From: Spinacia oleracea
Taxonomy: Eukaryota > Streptophyta > Magnoliopsida > Caryophyllales > Amaranthaceae
Assembly (NCBI RefSeq): GCF_020520425.1
Contig: NC_079488.1
Location: forward strand, 23,066,247 to 23,130,246
Reading direction: 5' to 3'
Length of the DNA stretch: 64,000 bases
The notes beneath the pieces were generated by a model. It worked only from the letters and a program-made list of their open reading frames with translations, did no database searches and was not told the origin of the DNA. The first letter of the stretch is position 1, and each line of letters begins with the position of its first letter. The position numbers and the translations under genes were made by a program. Below are positions 48,046 to 59,900 of the stretch, piece after piece.

Positions 48046-48406
48046 AATAGCAGACAAGTTTGCAACAAATGTAGTGTGTCACATGTCCCTTCTTGAAGGC
48101 ATCTTCCTACATTATTTTATTTAAACTTCACGTCTCTTCCTTCTTCAATTTCATGTCTTTTCACTATAAAAAATAATCCATGCCCCTCCATCTCCAATAA
48201 ATTTCATGCCCCTTTATCTTACTAAGATTTAATAGCCAACAAGTTTGCAACAAAGGTAGAGTGTCACGTGTCCCTCCTTGAAAGCATTTCCTATTTTATT
48301 TATTTAAATTTCATGTTACTTCCTTCTCCAATTTCATGTCTCCTCCACCAAAAATAATTCATGCCCCTTCAACTCCTATAAATTTCATGCCCCTTTATCT
48401 TTTTAT
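48046..48406 (-). repeat. Two-copy tandem repeat between the CACTA-2 genes
   Basis: A ~185-bp unit starting AATAGCAGACAAGTTTGCAA at 48046 recurs at 48231. It lies between the end of the transposase gene and the start of the TNPA-like gene, so it may belong to the latter's promoter. Both copies contain CTATAAA-like motifs on the plus strand. Confidence 0.75.
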
Positions 48407-48631
48407 TTTCTATTAATTTCAAGTAACATAGTACGGAGTAGTTTATATTTCTATCTTCATTGTTTTCTTAGTTAACACGAATGAAATACACTTATTCTTT
48501 TTTGATGATTTGAAAATTTAAACTCAGCTTTAAATATAACATAAGTCGTACATGGCACTGGTCAATACTAGTTTCAATCATAAGTTTAACAAACAACTTA
48601 ATAATGTTCTGTTAACATAAAATTATACAAA

Positions 48632-51600
48632 CTAAATAGAACTAAACACATCAAGATCATCATCATCGTTTTCATCATAATCGTCGTAGTCATCATCATC
48701 GTCGTCATCATCGTCATCATCATCACCACTAGTGTCAAACTCATCATCCTCATCATCACTTATACTATCGGAAACACCATCATTTATTTCACTATCATCG
48801 TCATCTTCTTGATCATCATAACCTAGAATCTCATCTGGAGGACATAGAGCCGAAGAGACCTCATTTGATTCCTCTTGGAAAAAGTCTAAGTCAACTGGAG
48901 CATCAATCACTGACATTGCCTTAGTCTTAAACACGGCCCACCATTGGGCTTTATCCCTCTTCAAACTGGGGTAATGTGCAAAGTATACTTGACTAACTTG
49001 ATAAGGCAATACAAACGGATCATACTTTGGGTATCTCTTAGAATTATCGACTTCCACAAGTTTGTATTGTTCATGAATGTTCATACCCTTCACGGAGTCC
49101 ATCCAACTGCATTTAAACAAAATTGACTTGTACTCTTTAAGATTACCACAATAAACAAGTTCAATCACCTCCTCCAAAATGCCATAATAGTCAATTTCTT
49201 CGGGACTTTGTAAACACACACCATAATTCAAAGTTGACTTGTTTTTGCCATAGTCATGTGTTTGAAAATTATATCCATTCACATAGAACTGATTCCATGT
49301 TCTCACTTGTCTAGAGGGGCCCATTGCAAGGGCGCGTATAACATCATCAGTTGTCATTTCTCGGAGTACCTAATTTGTAGAAATAGTGAGTACTTTGTAT
49401 TTTCTTTTATATTTAGTATTAGTAAAACCGTATCTAAATGAAAACAAATAAATTAATCTTACATGTGACTTAAACCATCCAGGGAACTGAGCTTCGCATT
49501 TACTCCAAATATCATCCATAGCTATTTGTGGTTGAGTTTGGAGAATGTGCTCCACAAATTTCCTATGGTAATTAAGGAAATAAAGGTAAGATGTCGTTCA
49601 AATGCAAATTAGTGACCATAGAATTTAACTTCAGTTTATTACCTTTCATATTCACCTAAGATATTAGTGTTTGCAAGCACATGAATATGTGCTCGATCAT
49701 ACTCCATGTCTTGCAAGAAGCGCAAACGGCCATTAGTAGGTGCACGACCACTATCAACCTTGAACATCTCGGGAACATTAACATCATGTTGATTCTCAAC
49801 AACCGAATTGACATTTCTTTCAAAGTCCCTTGCTTTAGTGTCAACCCCAGGTTGAGAATAGTTGGAAAAAAAGTTTGATATTTCCTCCATTAGGTAAGCA
49901 TTGCATATGGAATCTTCTACACGTCCCTTGTTCCCAACCTTACGCTTCAAATGGTTAAGAAACCTATAAATTAAGTAGGCGTGATCAATAGGTTACTAAA
50001 TAACATTTGAAATATTTAAAGGTAAATATATTTATACTACTTTGTATTACTTTGATTACCTTTTAAATGGGTACATCCACCTGTACTGGACGGGACCACC
50101 AACCTTTGCCTCATATGGAAGATGAACTGGCAAGTGTTCCATTGAATCGAAAAATGCAGGTGGGAAAATCGTCTCTAGCTTGCACAAGATCTCAGCTATA
50201 TTCTTGTCCAAGCGATCTATGTCACTCACTTTGATAGTGGCAACACATAAGTCCCGAAAAAATTGACTAATCTCCGTAATTGTCTTCCAAACATGCAAGG
50301 GAAGCAATTCTTTTAAAGCAACTGGTAGTAACCTCTCCATGAAGACATGACAATCGTGACTCTTCATTCCATGCAACTTACATGTTTGAAGATCAACACA
50401 AGTGCTCAAATTTGAAGCGAATCCATCCGGGAACTTTAAGTCTCGAACCCATTCACATAACACCTTCTTTTGAGCCTTGTCAAGTGTGAAAGGTGCTTTG
50501 GGCATGGTGTAATTACCATTTTCATCAAATAGAAGCTCTAACGATCGACGTTTACAATAACGTTCCATGTCTTTCCTTGCACTAATGGTGTCTGAGGTGC
50601 GGCCTTTCACATCCATCACAGTATTAATGAGTTGGTCAAAAAAGTTCTTTTCAATGTTCATGACATCTAGGTTGTGACGAATAAGCAAATCCTTCCAGTA
50701 TGGGAGTTCCCATAAAATACTCTGTTTGAACCATCCCCTTTTGACATTTTTCAATCTCTTAAGAGCTTCAGAACCATCAGTTGCTTTAGGCAAGTCCTTC
50801 ACACATTGCCACAAATCTTCTCCAGACATTACATGCGGACCCATGCCATTTTCAACTTTGTTTTTGCAGAAAGCTGTTTTATTTGTTCGAAAAGGGTGAT
50901 CATGAGGAAGAAATTGACGATGACAATCAAACCATGTAACTTTACCTCCATGGTCAAGCCAAAATGTCTTGCTTTTATCCATACAGTAAGGACATGCCTT
51001 TTTACCGTCAGTGGACCATCCAGATAACATGCCATATGCAGGAAAATCACTAATGGTCCACAAAAGGGCTGCGCGAAGGTTGAAATTTTGCTTGCTTGAA
51101 ATGTCATAAGTCATGGCTCCAATCTCCCACAACTGTTTTAACTCTTCGATGAGCGGTTGCATGTACACATCCAAGTTTCCTTTCGGATTTTTATGACCGG
51201 GGACGAGTAAAGAAAGGAACATAAAGGGTTTTTTCATACACATTGATGGAGGCAAGTTGTATGGTGTAAGAATAACAGGCCAACATGAATATTGATCTCT
51301 AGATTTACCATTGGGTGCAAATCCATCCATGCATAAACCAAGCCTGACATTTCGTGGCTCTGAGGCGAAATCGGGGAAGGTTGTATCCAAGTGCTTCCAT
51401 GCTTCACTATCACTAGGATGTGCCAAGGTGTTTTGAACTCGAGTATTCTTGGCGTGCCATGTCATATCCTTCGAAATGTTCTTGGTTGCAAATAACCTTT
51501 GCAACCTTGGTGTGATTGGAAAATAGATTAAAACTTTTGCTGGAATAAGCTTGCCCTTAAGATTCTTCTTATACCGATCACTTCCACATACATTGCATTT

Positions 51601-52281
51601 ATTTAAGTGCACATCGCCTTTCCAAAAAAGCATACAACCTTTAGGGCATGTGTGGATCTTCTCATGAGGAAGTTCCAATCCCGTAAGAACCTTCTTTGTG
51701 GCATATAAAGTTCTACCCAGTTGGTTGTTGTTTGGATTCGTTTCATTCAACAAGGAAGCAAATTCATCAACACACTTGTGTGGTAAGTTGTATTCACATT
51801 TCAAACTTGCAATTCTTGATGCCATCTCCAACACAGATATGTTGCTCCCTTCATATAATGGATCTCCAGCTGCCTTTAGAAGGTCAAAAAACTTCTTAGC
51901 TTCATCATTTGGTTCTTCTTCAACTGACTTTACCTTTTCATTCAACAAATGTTTTTGATTATTGCCAAGAGAATTGATAACCATATCCCGGTATGGATTT
52001 GATTGAACACGCGAGGACTCTCCTAAGCTTTCCCCATGACACATCCATTGATAGTAATTACGAACAAACCCCTTCTTGTACAAATGTACTTTCACTGTTT
52101 CGACATCATGGAAACGTCTGTTATCACACTTGGGGCATGGGCATCTTATTTTGTCACCGTCTCCACAACTTGGATGCTCTTTGCAAAACTCAATGAACTC
52201 TCCAACTCCGTTGACAAAGTCGGGTTTAAGGTGACGCCCATCAAGTCTATCATACATCCAACTACGCTCCCTCCTTTTCAT
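48632..52281 (-). CDS. CACTA-2 transposase (TNPD-like), open
   Basis: Four exons: 52281-50060, 49963-49643, 49562-49463, 49369-48632; 3381 nt in one frame, 1126 aa plus stop. I chose the ATG of MKRRERSWMYDRLDG because that block begins the family's conserved region; an upstream in-frame ATG at 52335 would add 18 residues. Order: transposase-associated domain with CPCPKC zinc-type cysteines (~5-85), tnp2 transposase core with CPYCMDKS and DVMNIEKNFFDQL (~200-620), DUF4218 (~690-850), DUF4216 with GVCLQSPEEIDYYG (~900-1010), and an acidic tail dominated by Asp (~1050-1126). It would cut the element at its CACTA ends in the nucleus. The CACTA-1 copy has the same splice sites but is broken. Confidence 0.9.
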
Positions 52282-52289
52282 GATACCAA

Positions 52290-52480
52290 ATTCTACACAT
52301 CTCACAAGAAACATGTTACTAACCAAATGTTGCACACCTCACAAAAAACATGTTACTAACCAAATGCTACACATCTCACACTTATCATGTTACTAACCAA
52401 ATGACATCTCACACCAATCATGTTACTAACCAAATGCTACACATCTCGCACTAATCATGTAACTAACCAACATTTAAGTA
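52290..52480. repeat. ~37-bp tandem repeat upstream of the transposase
   Basis: About five copies of a unit around CACATCTCACACTAATCATG followed by TTACTAACCAAATG. Also present, with fewer copies, at 14840-14925 in CACTA-1. Located just before the transposase start, so possibly promoter or leader sequence. Confidence 0.75.
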
Positions 52481-53935
52481 TATTCAATCATTACTAGAAA
52501 GCTCTATAATGCTCGTTGATATCCTATAAGCACTCTATGCTCTCTTTAGCTTTATTTGAAACCAACAATTTAACTTAGTTAAATAACACACCTACAAACA
52601 CATTTATTTAAATAAATATTATAAACATATCAACCACACTTATTAATCATATAAAACATTTTCTAACACACCCATACCCCTTTAGTAATACCCTTAACAT
52701 TATTAACCACAAAAATAAAGTTTGTCAAGAAACGTTAAACTCCCCATGCACATTTTGATGCCAGGAGTTCTGTTGGTTCTTAGATGGAGGAACATTCTGA
52801 AATTATGTAATTCAGCCCCCTAAACCCACTAATAAATTTGAGTAGTAAAACAAAGTAACTAAGATCAAGGAAGCCACGGAATCTCAATTATGTAAATCAC
52901 AAAAATGAAAAACTGAATACATCCATGTATAGTCTCATGTATCACAAAGGTTTCATTAAAAAACCTTATCCTACTACAACACTTAATCATAGGCTTAACC
53001 ATTGCTGCACTCTGAAAGGAATTATAACATCTGAAAATTATAAAGATTAGACAGATCATGCAAGATCACTCCGGCCCCAACCTGCATTTTGTACTTGATC
53101 GTATTAATCTGATTGATAACATTCCAATTTCCACACCTATTTTATTAAGTGCTTTCTAATTCAACTAAAGATCTAATGAAATAAATGAACCTAAAGAGTA
53201 AAGACCCATAACACATTGCATTTAGCTTAAATGTTAATACTATGGAAACACAAGCAACACTTTATAATTAGTGCATTTCAGCAACAAAGGCTAAATCGTA
53301 AAAGTATTCACCTCAACTTCAATTAATTCTCAAAGTATTAAACAAATTAGTAAAACCAACTCAAATTCACAAATACATTCAACATATAAGTTAGGGTTTT
53401 AGAGATACACACATTTTAAGTCTAGTAACTCACTCAATCAGCAACATTAGAAGAGAAAAGAGAACACTTACCCCTAAAAGACCGAAGAGTTCATGGAGCC
53501 GGAGAATTACAATGAACAAACTACATTTGATGCAAACAAAAAAAAAGGGTTAGGGTTTGAAATTTTGAAGCATATATTCATGAAGAAATTAAGAACAATG
53601 GTTACCTGGGGTGGGTAAAGCGTCGACGCGACTCCGGCTTTGGAGGCTGCTGTAGATGCGCGGCGACGGTGGTGGTTGAACTCGCCGCTGCGGCTTCACT
53701 TCACTCTCTTTAACTTTTTGCGGTCGGTTTCTTGTATGTTCGTCAAATATTCTCTGCTGCGTGAGGGTGAGGTTGAGTTTTCGCCGGCGTGATGGCGAGT
53801 TTTCGCCGGCGTAACCGCGTAAGGGTGAGTTGTGGTGGTTGAATATGACGGAGTGAGGACGCGTATTCGGAGCTGCGGGTTTCTCCCTCTTCCAACTTTT
53901 TTGTTGTTTCTTTGGTGTGGTCGTTAGTTGGGGAA
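52481..53935 (-). other. CACTA-2 leader region
   Basis: AT-rich stretch followed by a GC-rich block (about 53620-53900) rich in GGCGTGATGGCGAG / CGCCGGCG motifs, matching the place of the G-rich leader in CACTA-1. No separate gene seen; a TAG|GTG-like splice layout cannot be settled from one copy. Confidence 0.45.
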
Positions 53936-54763
53936 ATAATTTTGTAAAGACTTTACCGTCCGTATAATAGTAATTACTAATTCGGTCGGTAAATTAGTTT
54001 AATTTTTTTTTGAAATGGTCGGATTTTTATTTTTATTTTTATTTTTTATATAATCAAATTAATTCATTGATAGAAAAAAGTCATACGACATGAATATAAA
54101 GATTCGAATCTAACAAATACATAATAATCGAATCAAATAAAACTTCCATTCACCATGGCTACGAATCTACGATCACACTATCAAGCATTTTGTATACCCT
54201 CTTTTCTATCGATGTGATTTACAATCTTATTTGTGGAGGGAGTCTATACATCTGTTGTATCCATGAAAAATATGACTGTAATCGAAAGATTGACCTCCTC
54301 TTCAATCCCGCACAAAGTTTTACCAAAGAACAACCTGAACTAAACTAAACACACAAAACTTAACTAGAATCAAACTCGTCATAGGGATAATTACTACACT
54401 AAAAATACGTAATTTTATTGAGATCTAATGCAAAAAACAAAACAAAATTGAAGAGAATGGGTCGGAAAGGCTACTTCCACCCTAAAAACTCTACTTTTCG
54501 AAAACCCTAAAAAAAGAGAAGAGAAGAGGGAGAGAGGGAGAAAGCGGCTGCTCTATGGACTTAATAAATGGTCGAGTTTTGATCGTTTGTTTAGATGTCG
54601 ATATTGTCTACAAAACGGACGTCCAACTACTTAAAAGCGATGGGTAAATGTTATTTTATACCAACTACTTTTGTATTCATCGATAAATTTATTTTTACCA
54701 TCTATATATTGTATATTTTGCAGTCCGTAAAATCAGACGCTACTAATTCATTTTCTCGTAGTG
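53936..54763 (-). repeat. CACTA-2 right terminus and subterminal region
   Basis: Motifs such as CGGTCGGTAAATTAG (53983) and GTCCGTAAAATCAGACGC (54723) lead to the terminal CACTACGAGAAAATGAATTA on the minus strand at 54763. Confidence 0.8.
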
Positions 54764-54899
54764 ACTGAGATTTTTTTATTCAGGGTAGTGTTCTAATTTC
54801 AATATTTCGCGCAATATTCTATTGTGTTCATAGTTTAAGTATGCACACCTTGAAATGATGGAACGAATTATGTTGAAAGCAACATTCTATTATGTTCAT

Positions 54900-56436
54900 A
54901 GTTTAAGTGTTTGCAAGATGAATGGTTTGCAACTGTCATACACTTTACATCCAAGGGAAAAACTTTGCGTCTAAGTATGGGATATTCAACACCTTTCCTC
55001 GCCCTTGGTTCATCTTACATGTATCCTTCACTTGTTGCTGCCAAGGTTGTTGTCGTATATGTTTATGAAGAGATCACCACTCTAAGATTGTCATTCGGCA
55101 TCTGCCCTCTTGTTTTTGTCTTTACTAGAACGGGAATTGCATTACTCTACCTTGGTCATCCTTGTTTGGGTTGTATCATGTCTTTTTGTCAGTCTCTAGC
55201 CAGCTCTACTTCCACAACATAGTTAATGATAAACAGAGTCACATATATGCACATACCATTTCAGTTCAGGTTTCTGACATGAAGTTTGATATTATATGCT
55301 ACAGTTTCGCAAGGTCCACAAGAGATATTCAACCTTCTTCCTCATACCCTGTGGATCCTACAAACTTCCACACTTGTTTAAAACAAAAACAATAATTCTA
55401 CTCTCATGCATATATTCTCGTTGGTTAAGATGTGTCGTTTGATCTTGCTTAAAGCACGTCTTAATATATGTTACTATGAACTTGAACTGTTATATTCATC
55501 TATCTTATTGTTTCTGAACATGATTCATAACTGTTAAACTCAACTTTTTTGAGACTATGATCATGACTTTATGAGTGTATTGTTGTAAGAAATTAGTTTG
55601 ATCGAAAATTTGATCATGCGGATGAGCTGACTAACTGTGTGGATGCTGAATTATGTGAACTTCCCAAGTTAAGAAAAGGTCAAGGTTTGATGTCCACTTT
55701 CCAACTATTGTTGATCAAGCTTCACAAGTTGAAGATTTTAGTGATAGTGTTGAAAACTCAAATGACTGAGCGAAGGAGGATATTGAAGTGAATGACATTC
55801 CTCATGAGTACAACGAGAGGTTTGTGGCTAGCTAGCCAAGGCGTTTGGAAGAACAACATTTAGGGAGCTCTCATCATAAGCAAGACCGCAAGCTATCCCA
55901 TGTAGTAAGGACAAGGGAAAAGATGACCCATCAACATTCGAGGGACGCTAAGGGGAAGCAAGTGGGTTGGAGGAAGAACACTTCAAAAATTCATACTCAC
56001 ATTGGTTTTAATTGCAAGTATTATATTGGCAACAAGAGGAAGATTTCATCATCTCATTTGCTAGATTGCAATTTGCAAAGATCGTCAAAGAAGATTAATT
56101 ATTGTCATTTTATTAACTCTGTTGATTATGTTTGTTTGAACGTGTCTGGTGTTCGCAAAATAGTTGTAGGTTAATGGTAGCGGGTGAGTCTTTTATTTTG
56201 TTTATTCTACTGCCAATAAAACAGTAAAAAATAAAATAATAAAATAAAAGCGCATGTACATTTATCCCGGTTTGTAGACAGTCCATCCTTTAACGAGGAA
56301 TGTAAAATGTCTACCTATATCATACTAATAGATGTTAGTTTCTCATTCAGTTGTCTTCCCTGAAGTATGAGTTAGACTACTCACGTGATCTTCCAAGGTC
56401 GTGTCAATGCATTCTAGCTGATCCAATATAGGAAAG
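54900..56436 (+). pseudogene. Second LKR/SDH fragment, eroded
   Basis: Exon-4-like sequence at about 54978-55138 (MGYSTPFLALGSSYMYPSL) and exon-5-like sequence at 55305-55376 match exons 4 and 5 of the upstream LKR gene. The intron in between (55215-55304 versus 18270-18329) matches as well. Further matches to intron sequence occur at about 55590-55650, 56246-56290 and 56381-56416 (the last equals 19916-19951, just before exon 8). Exons 6 and 7 are absent, exon 1-3 sequence is lacking, and the exon 5 copy lacks a base in the HTFVDP segment, shifting frame. This is a tandem segmental duplicate decaying under no constraint. Position and strand agree with a local duplication of the LKR locus. 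Confidence 0.8.
55660..56240 (+). other. Insert of unknown origin in LKR fragment 2
   Basis: Sequence without counterpart in the upstream LKR intron. It holds a frame of 109 codons (55845-56174; MEEQHLGSSHHKQDRKLSH start) rich in Lys, Ser and His, extended upstream by further frame-open stretches containing stops. No domain recognised. Could be a decayed retrotransposon coding piece or a captured host fragment. Confidence 0.4.
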
Positions 56437-56719
56437 ATGACTAACATTCAAGATGGCAGGAACTATTAGTAACTTCATAATCAAAGGGAATTCAGTGTAA
56501 GGTGCATGCATCATCATACACACTGTAAGGTCTGTAACCATACCCTGCATTGAAAAATGGGTTCAGATATACTTTCAGATTGTAGGAAATCTTTTTGGCC
56601 CTCTGTTGGCTCTGTACAGAACATATATCTACTTAGTTAGCTCGAAAATACAAGGGTTTTAGGGTTCAATGGTTCATTGTAAATATGACTATTAATTTCG
56701 GAAAGAAAGTTAAAAAATT

Positions 56720-56725
56720 ATATAC

Positions 56726-56771
<46 letters not shown>

Positions 56772-56772
56772 C
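56720..56772. repeat. (TA)n microsatellite
   Basis: Nearly pure AT dinucleotide run with a few ATATAC interruptions, 50 bp. Confidence 0.95.
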
Positions 56773-56955
56773 ACTATGCTTCAAATATAGCAAAGGAAAA
56801 ATCAGAATAACACTATGCTTCAATTTTCCAGTTTGGTTGCTTGAGAAAAACCTAAAGCCACCCAGAAATAGTTCCTTGCTACTAGTTACCACCATCTCAT
56901 TTAAGATGAAAGAAACTAAACTCTTTCACAAATTGAAAACTCTATTGCTATTATG

Positions 56956-59900
56956 CTATAGATGCGACGAAAACCTCCAAGATACTAACTGTTGTTCAAC
57001 TTCTTCCCAGTTATGAACTTTAGTCACGAGGGGGTGTTGATTATTCGATCCAGTCTTGCACCAAGGATAAGAGTTCTGATAATCAAAAAGTAGTACACTA
57101 ATTCCAACTTCAGCACACTCTAATGCATATCTTGGATTATCATCAATCAACACCTTTGCTCCCATTGACCTGGTTATGATAAATATCACAAATATCAATC
57201 ACGGATGTCTCAAAACCAAGGAGCTAAATGAAACGATTAAATATTAAGGTGTACCCTTCTCACATAAACAAGTTCGCACGGAGTAGTTATGTTGGAATAA
57301 GAGGGGTCAATTAACCCACTTAACTCTTTAAATGTTTTAAATTAACACTTATTTATGAATTTACATGTCCAATGAAACACATTCGGCATAGGAAATACAA
57401 AATACGATTTAAATTTTAGTGGCATGTTGTTACATGTGTCAATATATGTACTTGTATAATATGTGTTCAATATAATATGCGTTTCTCTGTTTCTTTATAG
57501 TTGCAACACTTTGTTTTTTGCATTATTCACATATAATTATGGAAAAACATATTCAAGTGGGATCTTGTTAGTTTCGTCTTAATATATGTTTTCTGATATC
57601 AACTTTTTATAATTTTTACTTATTGATAATTAAATATATTAATTGTTCAAGTTATACATTGACAAACGTGAAAATCAAAGTGTTGCAAGTAAAAAGAAAC
57701 GAAGGAAGTATAATATGTTCAATAGTACAATATATATCCTTGTTCAATATTTCAGTGACTTTTGAACCCACTAAAAACAAACTACACATTCACCAAATGT
57801 GAGAGCATGTGAGCAGAAAAATGTAAGGGGTTGCACCGGGGTGCATAATATATGCTCTCTATAGCTACATGCATAAGCATAATATCAAATTCTGACACGT
57901 TTTATAAAGTGATGGTGAAAGCTATTCTTAAAACTTAGCTCCAAATCAAAAGAAACATACCTGCAAATCTCTGACTTGGGTTTTGATTCTCCATCTAAAG
58001 CAAAGTGATTGCCAAAGTGGATCTCCTCGAAGAGTCCTGAATAATGTTTCTCAAGCCACTCAATAGTGTGATCTTTGATGACATTTTGACGAGACCTAAG
58101 AACACATTATAGTTAACAAATCACATCGCATGACATCCTAAATGAAAATCTTATCATAAGGAGGTTGCAACAACTACATACGTGACAACAGACAAGTTGC
58201 AAAAGCTTGATAAGTTGTTAAGGGTCTTTTGAGCTCCTGGTAGAGGGTAGATCCCATTCTTGAAATAAGATGACTTGAAAAACTCATGAACACGGATATC
58301 AGCTGCCGAAAAAAGGACAAAAAACAAAAACAGCGGCCCAAAGATTAATAACAAACAGTTGGGGCTATAATTTAAATCCAACAAGTTTTACAACAATGAC
58401 CAAATAAGTAGTATGTTTTATGAAAGATGATCATCCATGGTAATATTACTAATAAATTAATAATCTCATTTTTTCATAACTAAACTAGTTGTTTAAAGAG
58501 CGACAATATGACACAAGATTACGTCAAAATTTAACTAAAACAAAAAAGATTGCTTTGAAAAGTGAGATATACTCCCTCTGTCCAAATTAGCCGACCTCAC
58601 TCCTATTTTAGTATGTCCCAAAATAATACCCTATCACCCTTATGAACATTCCAAAGAAATACTACAAATGAAGGGTAATTATTGTATTTCAACAAATAAA
58701 AGTCTGTTATTTAGGAATACAAGTAGTGTAAAGGACTAAAAGATACAAAGTAGCAAAGGACCAAGTCATAGGAATGTCCTACCTCAATAACACAAGTTAT
58801 ACCCACAATTAAGCACATCAGCTATTTCCTTCCTAAAACCAACTCATAGGTTCCCACACAAAAAGTAGCGTAGTCCCTTGTCTCCAACGAATGGGTGTAC
58901 AGAAAGTAGCTATGCATCAGAAAATTTTGAACTTGCAAACATGAACAAGTACTTAAAAGTCAAAACTAAATAACACACATGGGTGGAAAATGGAAATGGA
59001 TACTTCAAAAGTGAGCAGCAAAGATGCTGTCTCTGGCTCTGCATATCCCATTAACAGAAATCTTACATTCACCCTGTCTAACTCTATCTCAAATAGTGTA
59101 TTTATCCCAGTTTCCCTAGAAATTTTACAGCCACCATTCACCCCTGCCCCAAAAAAAGTATTAGGGTAACAAAGAATAAGAACAGGGCTGCTGTTGTTGT
59201 GCATAACAAGGATAAGTCAATCCTATTTTTATTTATTTTTTTGATGGGGAGGATAAGTCAATCCTGTTTACAGTAGTTTACTTTGTCATACTTTCTATAA
59301 CTGTATAACAAATCAAAAATTTATCGACATATTAACATGACCATATGACACTATGATATGGAAATTCTGTAGAGAATCCACATTGCAATATCATGATAAT
59401 ACAAACTGAATGAAATCCAAATAGGATAAGCTTGTTCCATAACCAATAACAGAAATTAGATAGCAACATTGAAGGAGCATCATAGTTCATTTGGGCAATC
59501 CAGAGATGAGAAGCAAACAAGCAAACAGTCCAGAGATGAATCTTAATACAGCCATATCATAGCCCTATCCTGATAAAATCCTGCTTATCCTCTTAACTCT
59601 TCTTATTTTCAACAGTAATTCTACTCCCTTCTTAATTCCACACTCACAGCAACTATCGCCATCAAAACGAATCTTATAAGTTATAATCCAACTTCTTCAC
59701 CAGTTTAAATGATAACTGTATCTGTCTTTTCCCACATGGCAAGGTATAAAACACAAGGACCTATTTTTGCATTGAGCGCTGGAGTTCAAATTTTCAAACA
59801 ATTTCGAATTTACTCTTATCATATTTCTGTCAGGAGAGTCATAAGTGGATCTTTGAAGTCACTCAAACTCATGACAACAGGAACTCTACAAGATTCAATG

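Larger units (their letters stand above)
37397..54763 (-). mobile_element. CACTA-2: En/Spm element with two open genes
   Basis: The right terminus reads CACTACGAGAAAATGAATTA on the minus strand; the left one reads CACATTATAAGAAATGCG on the plus strand. ACT flanks both sides (37394-37396, 54764-54766). Subterminal TTACCGACCG/CGGTCGGTAA-type repeats lie at about 37460-37800 and 53940-54740. Both standard CACTA genes read without interruption once spliced. At 17.4 kb it is very long, because the last intron of the second gene (38626-46835) carries a tandem array and several other transposons. The two termini match poorly, so mobility is doubtful even though its proteins may be made. Confidence 0.9.

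Noticed and set aside
48655-48760. CATCATCGTC simple repeat as a microsatellite locus
   Set aside because: It encodes the poly-Asp tail of the transposase in the open frame, so it is listed as part of that gene.
16721-54766. CACTA element and LKR segment duplicated together as one unit
   Set aside because: CACTA-2 has its own ACT duplication on both sides, and the sequences just outside the two CACTA ends (16721 and 54764) do not resemble each other.
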